A stretch of DNA of 64,000 bases. Origin: Gnetum montanum. Its lineage: Eukaryota; Streptophyta; Gnetopsida; Gnetales; Gnetaceae. The stretch lies in assembly GCA_015680685.1 (NCBI GenBank), contig MNCI01010097.1:68439-132438 (forward strand), read 5' to 3'. The position numbers were made by a program, and so were the translations under genes. The notes beneath the pieces are model-generated. The model was not told the origin of the DNA. It searched no databases and worked only from the letters and a program-made list of their open reading frames with translations. How positions within the stretch are numbered: position 1 is the first letter of the stretch; each line of letters opens with the position of its first letter. Shown here one piece after another: positions 48,301 through 61,000 of this stretch.

Positions 48301-48586
48301 GTATGGTCTAGCTTGATCCTGATGCATGGATGTCTTGATACACTTGATTCTCAGCATTAGTCTCCATAAAATCTACCTTTGTGACGATGTCATTAACTTG
48401 GTTAACTAGATGCTCATCAAGCTCATCCATCCTAGCAATTCTTAATGGTCCTAGCTTTGAGTCATGTATTGAAGTAGCCATGCCCACCAACTCTAGATTA
48501 TGAATCTTCTCCATCTCTCCTAAATCAAATGATCCTCCCAATGCCATCAACTATTCAAAAGAGTATTTATTTGTTGTTTGAACATT
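45323..48586. other. AT-rich spacer between elements 1 and 2
   Basis: No recognised gene or element. Short frames (46688, 47070) look like chance. The last five bases before element 2 (48587-48591, GATAG) are its target duplication. Confidence 0.5.
48308..48550 (-). CDS. Unrecognised 80-codon reading frame
   Basis: The frame from ATG (minus strand) encodes an acidic polypeptide with LDEHLVNQVNDIVTKVDFME and no known domain. It begins about 40 bp from the left end of element 2, which may have inserted into its upstream region. It could equally be a chance frame or a scrap of another element. Confidence 0.2.
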   Translation of the reverse strand: MMALGGSFDLGEMEKIHNLELVGMATSIHDSKLGPLRIARMDELDEHLVNQVNDIVTKVDFMETNAENQVYQDIHASGSS

Positions 48587-48591
48587 GATAG

Positions 48592-49409
48592 TGATGAGCG
48601 GTGAGGTACCCCTACACTCAACCATACGAATATGAGCGTTACACGCACGATCCGGTTGAAATCTACAAACTAAGTGACTACATGCCTTATGGAACACTTA
48701 AGGTTAATCGTTCATTATCTTCCTAGACTTACTTGTATTTTTCACTGTTGTATGGTTAAGTAAGTCTGAGGTATGTGATTTTTATGTATTCTATCTTTTA
48801 TCGCCTATGCTAATGAGGGAAAGGGTGAAGAGACTAAGTAACTAACTTTAATTAATTAAGTTCTAATGCCTAGCATTAGTATCCATTCCCACTTGCTGTT
48901 CACACCCTGAACCAATGCAACCTTCTGGGATTACCAAATGCTATTCGTTACTGGTATTACCAAGTGTAACGCACGTGCTTGAAGCAGTCGTATTGAATGC
49001 ACTTAACTAGGAGTGTTGAGGGTTGAGAGAGATTAATTAACTAATAAATCATTTAAATAATTAACAATAAATTAAGTCCTAATTAGCTTAGTCCATGCAT
49101 TGCAAGGTTTATCCAAAAAGTTTGTCTTTATTTCCGTACAAAAACTTGTGCTTAGGTACAATATTTGCTCGAATAAAGATCCGTTCACTTTGGGACTCCT
49201 ACTACGGGCACATGGAAATTACTCTAACTCTAAAATGAAAAAACTACAAGAGTTTGGCTAAGGTCTTGATCTAGATTCTGAAACAAGGGAGAGCCGACTC
49301 TTATTTATAGATTTGGCAGCACGTTGTGATATCGTGTACGCGATATCGCAGGGGAAGACGCGATATCGTGTATGCAATATCGTGGTCCATGTGATATCGT
49401 GTCCCATCA
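48592..49409 (-). repeat. 3' LTR of element 2
   Basis: In plus coordinates it begins TGATGAGCGGTGAGG and ends GTCCCATCA, the reverse complement of TGATGGG...CTCATCA. At 818 bp it is 34 bp shorter than its partner, exactly two 17-bp palindrome units. Confidence 0.92.
49302..49400 (-). promoter_or_regulatory. Palindrome array plus TATA box, element 2 3' LTR
   Basis: Units start (plus coordinates) at 49328, 49342, 49362, 49376 and 49393, spacing 14, 20, 14, 17 counted from the TATA side. The TATA box (TATAAATA on minus) is 49302-49309. The spacer GCGTCTTCCCC in the 20-bp interval is also present in element 1. Confidence 0.8.
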
Positions 49410-51562
49410 TACCCCCATGATTGAATAAAAACTCGTCCTTAAGTTTCTTACAAAATATTGGGAAGGTATGGGATTATTGACTTGAATGGAACTAATGGTG
49501 AATTGGATGACATGTGAACAGATCATCATTACAGAACATGACAAAACTGGTGTTTGCGAAAATAAGAGTGAACACTTTATACATTTGACATCAGACCATA
49601 TTTGGCAGCTAAGAGAGAAGAGAGAAGAGAGAGGAAGTTTGCTACTGTCAACGCCAAGATTGTGCCTTTCGTTGTTTATCCATAAGCATGCCATCCATCT
49701 CGTTCCTTGCATAGCTGCTTCAGCATCGATCCATTCCAAGTGTTCCCTCTAGATCCAATCTGTTGTTGTATGATTGCCATTTACACACACAATACAGTCT
49801 TTATATTAGCAAGGGTAAATGAATCATAATGCAGTTGATACCTTGCTTCAGTAAAAGGTCCATTGGATGGGTTGTGGTATGGTTGATGCGGATCTGGAGA
49901 TATAATAATGGTGACTACTGAAGGTGCAGGGGCTAAGAGAAAATCAAAAAAATTGGGTCAGGAACCCCAGGACTAAGAGCGAACCTCCGGTAGCGATAGA
50001 ATGGAGAAAGAAAAAGAATAAGAAAGATGGAGAAAAAGAGACAACTAAAACATTGATGAAATGGATGTCAAGATGGCAATAAAAAAATAGAGTGGATTGA
50101 AAAAATGTTAAGGGAAAGAATTTAACTGGTTCACCAAATAGGAATGCCAGTGGGTCCTCCCCAAAGTAGGCTCATGCCCTTAATGCCCTAAGAATCCCAC
50201 ATTCAAAGAGTCCGTAGGCTCTGGGAATGTCATTTGGAATAAGAGCTAAAGTCTTAACCACAAGAATTTACCAAAAAGAAAAGAATGCATCCACTAAGAT
50301 ATACACTAATGATACAAATGGCAATGAGGTGGACAATGGAGGAAGAATGATGAAAAGAAGAGAATGGAATGGAATCTCTAGAACAAGGTGATGTACAACC
50401 CCGTGTGTAGTTAATGATTAATGTGACTTAGTAGATCCCATTCCAAGTTCAGCCTCAAACAAACCACCTCTAGTGAATTTGCATTAATGAATTTAGCCAA
50501 TCCATCCACCTGAAGTAACAAGAATGCATCCCCTAAAGAGCCACCACCATTCCGACGAAACGAATGAGGAGAGAATGGGAAGCAAGAAGGGCCTTAGTTA
50601 GAGGGAACATGTTATTTTAGTTCCATAACCAATGCTTGTTGCCCAAATGATTATTTTTTATAAGGGGTGTGCTTTGAATTCTCACTATTTTTTTTTTGTG
50701 TTTTTTTGCGTGAGAACCACACCATGCAAAGACTTTGTTATTTTTATTAGCTCAGCTTCTCGATGATGGAGCAATGTTAGAATGGTAAGAAAACTCAAAA
50801 AGAAAACATCCAAGCACCCAAGAGAATGTCCAAAAAATATGCATCAAATCCCCTTGAAGTCACACCTTGTTCAATCCTTGAGTCCTTCCTTAGTTTGAGA
50901 AATGCCTAGTCACCAATTCATTGATAGTTCTTATTTAGAAAGGGACTGTACATTTCCAAGCTGAGAGAGACCATAGAAAATTATGGATGTATGGGTGAAG
51001 TGAACTCATTGCTTGCTATATCAAAATAACCATACCTTAGTATCAACATCATAATCTTAAAGGTAAAATTCAAACATTAGCAACCAGTAGAAAATAATTC
51101 ATACCATTATTTAATAGCACTTATTGGGTGACGAAGTTAACAAAATGGATAAGACACACACATACACAAAAATAAAAGAAAAAGTATGAACAATGTTGTA
51201 AAACAAAAACAAGAAAAGTTAAAGAAATTGTAAAACAAAAAAGTGCAAAAAAAAGTGGAAAACAAAAATGTGTAAAATAAAAACTTAAAAGAACTAAGGG
51301 TCTCAAATGATCAGCATAGATGGCCATCTCCCCCATGACTAAATTGAAAGGGAGAGATTCAAAATAATGAGCGTTTGTTTGAATTTCTTAAAAGTGTCCA
51401 ACTTCTCCCAATTGATGTTTTTAGGTTAAGGGTTGGAAGTTGGCGATGCTCATATTCCAATGTATCTATGCTTTCGTTGTGGGTGTAAGTTGTTCCCCTA
51501 GTTCATTCCATGGATGTTGGTCGTCTGCTCTCTTGAGTAGCTGTCAACCATTGGGTATTCTC
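49410..51562 (-). other. Non-coding 3' body of element 2
   Basis: No RT, RNase H or integrase motif was found in any frame. Near 50145-50210 a block matches element 1 (see 40560-40615). The LTR-proximal 60 bp match the element 1 sequence before its 3' LTR. Element 1 has an additional ~3.3 kb between those two landmarks. Confidence 0.7.
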
Positions 51563-54500
51563 TTATTGTGTGGTTGCTACATACAGGCACCTTTGTATTT
51601 GAGTTTCTTGGGCATACCAGTTGCATGTAGGAGATGCTGAGCATCCCTCCATGTCATCACCCTCTAAGTCACTGTATGTGATGCATGGAAATTTCTTCTT
51701 CTCAATCTTTCGATAAATTTTTTCTTTAGATATTTCCAAGGAAAGATCGTGGATTCCCAGGAATGCATTGATGGTGCTGAGCCATGCCCTCCCCATTATA
51801 ATTGGGAAGTCCCCTTTGTTACTATTGACTTCTATCACTAGGAAATCAGCTAGGTATGACCAACCACACATAGTGGTAACGATGTCCTCCACCAATCCCA
51901 AGGGAATGGTGATGGACTCGTTAGCTAGCCCTAATTGAATATTGCTCTTCTTGAGTGGAGGTAGGTTCCAGGCTTTATACATCTCTCATGATATTAAGTT
52001 GACTCTAGAACCTGAGTCAAGAAGAGCCTTATGAGGTTCATTCCCAGCGACTTAGAGATAAATTAGGGGGCTTCCAGGATCAAATAATTTCTTGGGAAGG
52101 TGGCCCACCTTGATCCAGTTAGTAACGATATGTGTTAACATAACCGTGTGAGTTGAGCTTTGTTGTTGGTTTGAAGGGAGCTTCGAAGCTTTATTTGTTC
52201 GAGGAGCATGTACGGACTCAACCACTTGTGGTTGTGAGAGCTTGTTTGGGCTTTTGGTTCTGAAGAAAGGTCTTCTCTTCATGCGGTTTTCAGAACCAGC
52301 AGCGGGTTGAAGGTTTACAGATCTTGTAGCATTATGTTGCTGCGGTTGAGTGGGGAGTTCCCCTTGCATGGTTGGAATGGATGGTAGTGGAACTATTGGC
52401 GTATGAGTGGCGAATGGATTCAGAGGATGGTATGTTTGTGGTGTGTCTCTCAGAGGAGAAGGAGTCCTAAAATACTCCTAAACTTAGTAGTGATGTTGTA
52501 GGGTTGCTTGACCCATAGAGTCACTTGGAGAAACTGGCTGTTGCATGTAGTAGCCATATGGGTCTGGTTTCCAGTAAGGGTATTATTGTCTAGGCGGTGG
52601 CATCCCCCATGACTATGGGTGTTGCCACTGCTGATGTTACCTGATAGGGTGTGGCGGAGTTCCACTTAGATAATATATTAACGGTTGGTGGAACTGCCTC
52701 GGGTTACTTTGGGGATAAGGTAACCTTCGGGGTGCCTGTCGTCTGTTAAGTCTTGGGTTGAGTGCATACACCCGAGACTCTTGTAGATGTGAGATTATTT
52801 GGCAACATCCCTTAGGATGGTCATATTGGAAGATCTCATATCCACCGTCATTGTCTGTATCCGAATCCACAACCTAATCGGTGATAGTCATTTTCCCCTT
52901 ACCCTTGTCATGTGCATGGCTTGAATCTCTTCTTTTTTTCTTATCATGGTGACTACTTCGTTCCTCCTTAGACTCCTCTACGATCTTCAGGACAGTTTCA
53001 ATTTTACTGTCTAAGGAGCTCCATATTTCATCTACCTTAACCAATAATTCCATTGTTAATTTCTTAAGTGGCAAGTTTTTTCTATTCACCAACTCTTGGA
53101 GTTGTGACTCATCGTCTGCCTCACAGAATCTTACTCCCTTCTTTCGAAGGGAAGGATTGCGGTTGTACTCATTTGCACTTTCTCTTTTTCATAGCTCCCC
53201 TTCTTCTTTCGCTACTTGCTCCAAAAATCGATGAATTTCATGGGACCTAAGTACTGATCATCTCCCTTGGGCATATGTTCCAAGGGTTCTCCTGGTTTCA
53301 TGTCTTAGCCCATCTATGAGGTGAAGGAGTTGATCCTATTGTGCATAACCATGGCCCAGGCAACGATGTAGCAATGCATAATATTGGCCCATGGTAGCAT
53401 CCAAGGGTTCGTGATTACCCTGCTTCCATCCTTGGATCTGTTTATGCAAGTTGGGCACTCTGGAGTATGTTTGATATTTATCGTTGAATAGTTTTAGCAT
53501 CGTACTCCATCTCCTAATGGTTTCCAGCTCTAAAGACCAATACCAACTTTTCGCTTCCTTTATGAGTGTCCTAGGAAACAAATGTAACTTCTGCCACTTG
53601 TTTTCAATATTCTGCAAGGCACATGCATCGTGGAATGCCTGTAAGTGATTCTATGGATCAGCATTGTATCCCCCCTCAAATCGTGGGATATTATTCATGT
53701 CTAGTCTCTTAATCTGGCTATCTTTTTGATGCCTTGTAGGTATTCTAACTGGCTCCATAATATCTAACATACTTCAGGTGGAAAGTAGGGATTCATCATG
53801 ATCATATCTCTCATGATGTCTATGATTCCTACGTGGTTCCCTACTTTCCCTTCTATGCCTTGACTCTCTAGAATGCCCTCATCCTCACTCTTGACTCTCT
53901 CGTCGAGGGTTCTCATTTTGATTATCGTTACCCTTATCCTCACGATTGTGCTCTTTGTGACTCTATCCTGATGTGAAAGGAGAGGGTGAATGATGCGATG
54001 AAGGGGAAGAAGAAGGAGAACCATTGCCATGACGATGTTTCTTACCTTCTCTTTGGTGGCTATAGCCCCAATCGTGATGATGATCCGAATGCCCATCCTT
54101 GTCATGTGTTTTTATTCCCTCAATGAACACTTGGTGTTCATGGGGATCAAAACCAGGATTTTGAATCGTGGAGTGTAGGTTCTGATACCCTACCTCCTCA
54201 CCATTGTGAGGAGGGGGAAGATCATTTTGTGGAGAACCTATTGAGATAGGTTCACCACCCTTAACTTCTCTTATGACAGGCGAAGAATTGCAGGGTCCTT
54301 TGCCCTTCAACGATGTGTGATAACTCTCCTGCCACAAGTCCCTTAGACGTTGTGCTATTGTGGGATGGTAATCCCTTGTGTTGTAATCACTTGCAATGTA
54401 TTCAGTGTATAGCTGCATCATGCCTATCTGTGTAAGAGCACGAAGGAGCATGTTGGGGATTGCACAATCTGGNCTCATCATGATGAGTATATACCATTCT

Positions 54501-54580
54501 TGGTTACATGTGTTAGACTGCCAACTATCTCTTGTGTGATCCCTAGGTGGTGAAGTGCTTTTATGAGAAGAAGAAAACAT
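51563..54580 (-). pseudogene. Element 2 gag-protease, one frame broken by stops
   Basis: Starting from MFSSSHKSTSPPRDHTRDSW at 54580, the pieces at 54580, 53617, 53092, 52870, 52369 and 51982 all share one frame, so ~1005 codons are interrupted only by stops (mainly TAG/TGA in place of CAG/CGA). The N-terminus is Ser, His and charged-residue rich. The gag domain (53700-53336) has IENKWQKLHLFPRTLIKEAK, RRWSTMLKLFNDKYQTYSRV and KQIQGWKQGNHEPLD. The zinc motif near 52830 reads YEIFQYDHPKGCC, with the second Cys changed to Phe. The linker holds RPFFRTKSP. The aspartic protease (52030-51690) has the active-site motif LLDSGSRVNLIS, an in-frame stop, then LGLANESITIPLGLVEDI and FPIIMGRAWLSTINAFLG. 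The frame ends at 51563 without RT. A single N lies at 54473. Confidence 0.88.
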
Positions 54581-54706
54581 TGTTATTTTATTGGTGTGCT
54601 ATTGACCATCGTTTAAATTCTCTTCTGATTAACCCTAAGGGTTCGTTTAAGCTACCCAATGATGTGGATGATTTTCTATGTTCTACTTAGTGTACAAACA
54701 ACTTAG

Positions 54707-54724
54707 TCCCCAGAAATGGTGCCA
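54707..54724 (-). other. Primer binding site, tRNA-Asp type (element 2)
   Basis: On the minus strand TGGCACCATTTCTGGGGA starts two bases after the LTR end. It matches the tRNA-Asp-type primer site at 14 of 18 positions and sits exactly as in element 1. Confidence 0.8.
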
Positions 54725-54725
54725 A

Positions 54726-55577
54726 TTATGAGTGGCGAGGTACCTATACACTCAACCATATGAATACAAGCATTACACGCATGATCCGGTCGAACTTCAC
54801 AGACTAAGTGCCTACATGCCTTATGGAACACTTAAGGTTAATCATTCGTTGTCTTCACAGACTTACTTTTATTTTTCACGGTTGTATGGCTAAGTAAGTC
54901 TGAGGTATGTTATTTTTATGTCTTTTATCTTTTATCACCTATGCTAATGAGGGAAAGGATGAAGAGACTAAGTAACTAACTTTAATTAACTAAGTTCTAA
55001 TGCCTAGCATTAGTATCCATTCCCACTTGCTGTTCATGCCCTGAACCAATGCAACCTTCTGGGATTACCAAATGCTATTCGTTACTGGGATTACCAAGCA
55101 TAATGCACATGCTCGAAGCGGTCTTACTGAATGCACTTAACTAGGAGTATTGAGGGTTGAGAGAAATTAGTTAACTAATAAATCATTTAAAAAATTAACA
55201 ATAATTAAAGTCCTAATTAGCTTAGTCCATGCACTGCAAGGTTTATCCAAAAAGTTTGTTTTTATTTCTATACACAAACTTGTGCTTAGGTATAATATTT
55301 GCTCGAATAAAGATCCATTCACTTTGGGACTCCTACTGCGGGCACATGGAAATTACTCTAACTCTGAAATGGAACAACTGAAAGAGTTTGGCTAAGGTCT
55401 CGATCTAGATTTTGAAATAAGGAAGAGCCACCTCTTATTTATAGATTTGGCAACATGCTACGATATTGTGTAAGGGATATCATAGGGGAAGACGCGATAT
55501 CGTGTAAGCGATATTGCAAGGGATGCGATATCACGGCGGACGCGATATCGTGGCCCATGCGATATCACGTCCCATCG
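54726..55577 (-). repeat. 5' LTR of element 2
   Basis: 852 bp. In plus coordinates it begins TTATGAGTGGCGAGG and ends GTCCCATCG; the terminal TG (minus strand) has decayed to CG. It is followed by the target duplication GATAG. Confidence 0.92.
55432..55568 (-). promoter_or_regulatory. Palindrome array plus TATA box, element 2 5' LTR
   Basis: Seven units start (plus coordinates) at 55462, 55476, 55496, 55510, 55527, 55544 and 55561, spacing 14, 20, 14, 17, 17, 17 from the TATA side. The first five match the partner LTR exactly in spacing, and two further 17-bp units are distal. The TATA box lies near 55436-55443. Confidence 0.8.
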
Positions 55578-55582
55578 GATAG

Positions 55583-58030
55583 AAAGGTAGGTAAGTCTCC
55601 TCTTCACATGTTTGAAACACTAGTGCATCTTAGACTCCATTGCATTCATGCATGATTTCAACCTACCCTTCATTACCTATAAGTATTTAACAATGATAGC
55701 CCCATCTCCAATCCACTACTATTGTTGGTTAAGATGGACATGAATGAATTGCATTTATTCAATTATAATGAACCTTTTCATCATCATTCAACACATGTGG
55801 ATTAGAAAGCTAGGTGAAATTATTAAGTCATATCCTAGGGACTCATGAGAAATAGATGGCACAATACAAATGAGGCAACTAATCCTAACCAAATACCTCC
55901 ACTTCTTTGTTGTCCACTTTAGGTGGTGGGATTTTCCAATGCTTGAAAAGAGTAGACATGACCAAAGGTAAAGGAACTTTTGATGCATCTCTACTGAGGA
56001 TTTCTATCCTCTTTAGTATAATGCAAGGATAGTTCAATAAGCAATATCCCACTAAATCTAGTAGAACCATTAATATGAAGGACATCACATACGTGTGATG
56101 TGTGATAGTCAGTAGATTACTGAGAATCAACCTAACAAGAACTCTCCATTATGAGGAAAAGTTCATGTAAGACTATTAAGTTTCATTAATCTCCATCTTT
56201 GGCATCTTTCTTAATAGCTATGTTTTTTTTCTATAGTTACTATTACAAAACAAATATTTTATGGACCAAGTGATATATGAAGTATCTACCCTAGGATTCT
56301 CTTTGTCAACGGAACTCTAGCATCACCTAACTAGATCACCATGGCTCATGATGCTTCTTGATCATGCACCACATAAAACCTATGTCTACTTCTCATAATA
56401 ATTAGAAACCATGATGATGATAAACTCAAGATTGTGTTAGAAAATGTTGGAAAATATCTCAAGACAAACCAGCTCCAGTAAGGATTAGAAGTTCCTTGGA
56501 CTTTGCAAGGAGACTAATTTGATTTTTAGCTCTCTTTGTTACCACTCCTTTCATGAATTTCCCTCTTAAGCACATTGATATTCCTTGTGTTGTGTTATAG
56601 AGTCTGGTATAGTAGCCTGAGAGGTAGGTTGAGGTCAACTCTATGCTTGTCTTCTTTCCTCTTACTCTTGCACTCTACTAGGCCTCCTCCTATTATCAGC
56701 CTATGATGATATGCCTCTCTAAGAATTAAAAAACCAAAAATAACATTAGAGTTAGTTAATGTTAAAGAGATTATAAAAATATATACCATAAAAATCTCCA
56801 AAGAAAATCATTTAATTAAAAAAAATAGACATCTAAAATCTAGGTGCCTTGTTTTTGACTTTTTAAGAAAAACATAAAACTAAATTGATAATGTTAAATG
56901 TATGAATGTCGTTGGTATGTAGGATTATTATAGTTTTTATGGAGTGATTATGATAGTGATCATTGCTACAATGATTCTAGTCCCCACAATAAATGGAACA
57001 TTACCTAGAATATTATTAAAGTAAAGAAGCATGACTTGAATTTCAACTATGTTGGGGTTATATCATGCATTGATAGTCATCCAACTCTATTATTCAATCA
57101 CTAGTCAAACATTAGTTGAGTTGAGTTTTATTAAAATTATATGCCAAACAAACAAGCAGTAACTCATCATTGTTTATAGACTTCATCTCAATATTCCTCC
57201 TAGCTATGTAACCAAAAATTTTATGTATAGTAGGTACACATTCATAAAAAATGTCCACTTATTTGAATACCTTTAATGTTTGTGCAACATGACCTCATTA
57301 CATCCTATGAATGAGCATATTAATATTAAGTAAGCTTACATACGAGTATGATTAGACCATGATGCTTATGTCTAGTTACACAACGAAATACATGAATAGT
57401 AAATAAATAAGTTCATTCACTCAAGATATGGGATGAATCTATTATTAAGGATTAGGTGAAATTGGTTACTTTGGAATACAATAGGATTCATAACATAATT
57501 TTGGTAAATCCAAAATTATATTAGCATCAATCCAATATGGTACTTGACAAGTTTCCATGTTCAATGATACTGCAAAAGCTTGTACAAGCAACTAGTTATG
57601 TGTTATAGTTGGTTTAATAAATCAATATAAATAGTAGGATGTCTCGTAGTTTGATTTGACTTTATGTAGGTATTAGTACTTTTTAATATTCAATTATAGA
57701 AACTCATTTTGTAATGATGTGCAAGCTTGACATAGGATTACTAGATTGGTTGTGAACTCTACCTACTAAATATTAACATGATGATGGTCTTATAAGGAGT
57801 GAACAACATATCTTTATGTGTTGCATGTACATTTAAAAAATAAATAGAATAATGCACATCATTTCAATATTTTTACATAAAAAATTAAAGGAATGTGAAA
57901 AGCACATCATAAAAGTTAGCAAATAAAAGAAGAAACATTGCAATTATAATAAAAAAATTGATAAATGAAACTAAGAAGTTGAAAGCTTTTAGGCCAATAC
58001 TAAAGATAGATACCAAAGATCCTTGTAGAT
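55583..58030. other. AT-rich spacer, nothing recognised
   Basis: Short overlapping frames occur (55788-56130, 56595-56801) but none resembles a known family. No array or LTR pair was seen. Confidence 0.45.
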
Positions 58031-61000
58031 AAGGTCTATATCATTCTTCTTTCTAGATCTTAGGTTGGAGAGCATTACATTGGATAAAACCCCAAATGAA
58101 ATGATTCATGATGGCGAAGAACAAGATAACAAACAAATGAACAAATAAACTCATAGTGAATGGAAATAAAGAACCTAGCTTGAAGCCATAACCAAGAAAA
58201 CAAGGAAAAATCTACATAGCAAAAGAAAGGAATGCATAAATGTAAATAACAATAAACATATATGCTAGAAATAAAATCTAACTTGAAAGAGAATAACATA
58301 AATTATAAATCTCAATCTCAAGGATAAATATATAATTGACATAAAATCATAAGTTTGTTACATACATCATCCACGAACTGGGAAAAATGAAATAATGTCT
58401 AATACGATGTTGAAATGCCAAATACATATATAGCGAAATCTCAAAACTAAAAACATAACATTATCCAATAAACTAAAAACAACTCAACGATCCAAGATCT
58501 CCAATCTCCTCTCAATCTAATGAAACTATAATAGAAAGGGAATATCAATATACAACTGAATGAGAAACCTTGGCACCATCTCCAACTGATGAATGGACAT
58601 ATCTCATGGGAGTCAGGAGGGCATGACTGACCTAGAAAACATGCTAGCTCTAGAAAATGCAAACAAGCACACATATGTATAGCCAAAGCATCCAACCATC
58701 AACAAATTCCAAAGCCAACTTCTTACAACCAACCATCTAGCCATCAAGCAAAATCAAAAACCATAATTTACCCACTCTAATAATCACCACAACAAGGGAA
58801 ACTAGCATGCATCATACTTAGTCTTAAATGTATATCATGTTGTCATGTGTACTTGCTAAATGCAAAATCAAAATACATAAAAAATATCAAATTACCATGC
58901 ATGTAGATTTATTATTAGTCTCAAATTGAATGTGAAGTGTCATCCAAGACTCACTTAAGACATTCCCAAAGATACCCATGCTAGTGACATTACCTAGGAC
59001 ATCACCTAAAAAAAAAAAGAAGAACCAATTAGTAATGGAATCATCCTCATGCATAGGATGAGGCCTACCACAAAAGTTACATTGATGCATCCTAGTGTAG
59101 GTCAATGATCAAACCATCTATAGGGAATCCATCTCTAATTGGACACACAAACTTGGTGCTAGCTCCATAATTCAAAAAATCAACAAACATAGAACCATGG
59201 CAAATCAAATTGATAGTGAAGAACAACAAAAAAATAAAGGAATCCATATCTTTAAAAAGATCCATCAATCCAAGGGATCTTCACAAGGATAAAAGTTCAA
59301 GAAATTACATAATAGCATTGAATCCAAATCAATCTCCTGGAAATTCATCATGAAATAGAAAATCAAAATCATCATCCAAAGAGATCTCATAAATCCTAAA
59401 CAATATTCTAAGATGCCAATTAATCCATGAAGAGGAATCCTTAACCATAGCTTCCAAACAATCTTATTGAGCCAAAACAATGGAAATAATGAAGTCATGA
59501 ACAAGAAACATCATATATGGATCACTACCCAAATCATAAAATATCCACTTATCCAAGAAGTATGAATCAAAACTAAAAATCCCAATGAGAAGCTTAACGA
59601 AATCAAATACATGGAAGAATTCTCATAATAAGGATTTAAAAGGTCAAAATGTAAGATAAGGATCCTAATTAAAGCATTAAAGAGGATCACAAATCAACCA
59701 AGTTTTAGACCAAGGAATAACCATTCAAGCTAAGGAAATATGAAACATTTGAAGACCCAAAGGAGAATAGTATCAGTTCAACCAAAAGTGGCAAACTAAA
59801 CATTGATGGTGGAGGGACTAAAACATCATATGACATGAACAAATAACTAAAAGATCCAAAACTTCAAGATATACCAAAATAATCAAAAGATCCATCAATC
59901 AATCCCAAGCCAAAGTCAACATTCTAACAAATCCAATTTTACAAATTGAACATAACAATATAAAAGGGAAGTAAACAAAGCATCAACAATAAAAGAGGAA
60001 GTAATATAGCAACACCAAGGTACCATATCTTAATAATGTTCACACAGAACTAAAATTTTATTTTAACATTGGTTATCAAGATCTTTATTAATCTCAAAAT
60101 TGAGTCTAGTGTTGGATCATAGCCTAAATGTATAACAGTGAGTAAAATTATTATAACTTCACCATTCCTTTGAATTTTATAATGATTTTAGATTCATATA
60201 AAAAGAAATATCCATACCTAGTATCTTTTAAGTATTTAGGAAGAAATATATTAGACACATAAAGATATTAATCCATGAATCTAGGATTATACAATTAAGC
60301 TGAAATAGGAACTAAAAAAGTAGTTGATGGTGAATGGACTATAACTCTAGGATGACATACCCTTTTTGGCTGATTTCAAAATTTTAGAGTTTTATTCTTT
60401 ATGATATCCAAGATATAGCCTCCTAAATTCATGTTACAAAAATTTTAATGATTTTAGATAGGTTTGAAAGAAAGGCATATAAATCAAAGTATACAAAAAA
60501 TTTTAAAATAATTATTTTTTAAAATTTTTTAACTTTTTAAGAGGATATCAGAAACCTATAGGTTATAACCTAATTGAAATAAATGTAAAAGATGCAAATA
60601 TTTTTGTAAGAGACATCTATCCTACTAATGCAATTTCCTACACCTTGAAATCATAACTTCATAAAAGGAAATTTATACAATAAAAAGAGAAGAAAAAAAG
60701 ATCAAGAAATTCCATGGATCCATGTAAGAATTATATAAAATTCATAAACGAAATTAAAATCACACAATGTGTGTTCTCATATTGTTAAAATAATACCTAA
60801 TCTCTCATAAACACACACAATATTCAAGAAATTAGTTGGCAAAATCCATCTTATAAAATTATTGATAAAATTCTCACAAAACCCTTGCCCTAAATTGGAA
60901 GAATTAGCAACATAATACCATTAATTATACATATAAAAATCTACCAAATAGAATACTAACTATTCAAAGTAATTCCAATTAGCCTACAAACATCATCAAA

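Larger units (their letters stand above)
48592..55577 (-). mobile_element. Athila-like gypsy element 2 with LTRs and gag-protease, no RT or integrase
   Basis: The LTRs (48592-49409 and 54726-55577) align, and GATAG occurs at 48587-48591 and 55578-55582 as a perfect target duplication. On the minus strand the order is 5' LTR, tRNA-Asp-type primer site, gag-protease, ~2.1 kb non-coding, 3' LTR. It belongs to the same family as element 1 (shared array type, CTCTCCCTTGTT after the TATA box, primer site, gag motifs, ATGAGTTTTTATTCA-like sequence before the 3' LTR). It lacks the internal promoter and 3' gene. By eye the two LTRs differ at roughly 40 of the first ~420 aligned positions, mostly transitions, so the insertion is old. 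Confidence 0.92.

Noticed and set aside
51121-51336. Hydrophobic 71-residue minus-strand frame resembling a membrane protein
   Set aside because: It is produced by a T/A-rich low-complexity tract in the non-coding body of element 2.
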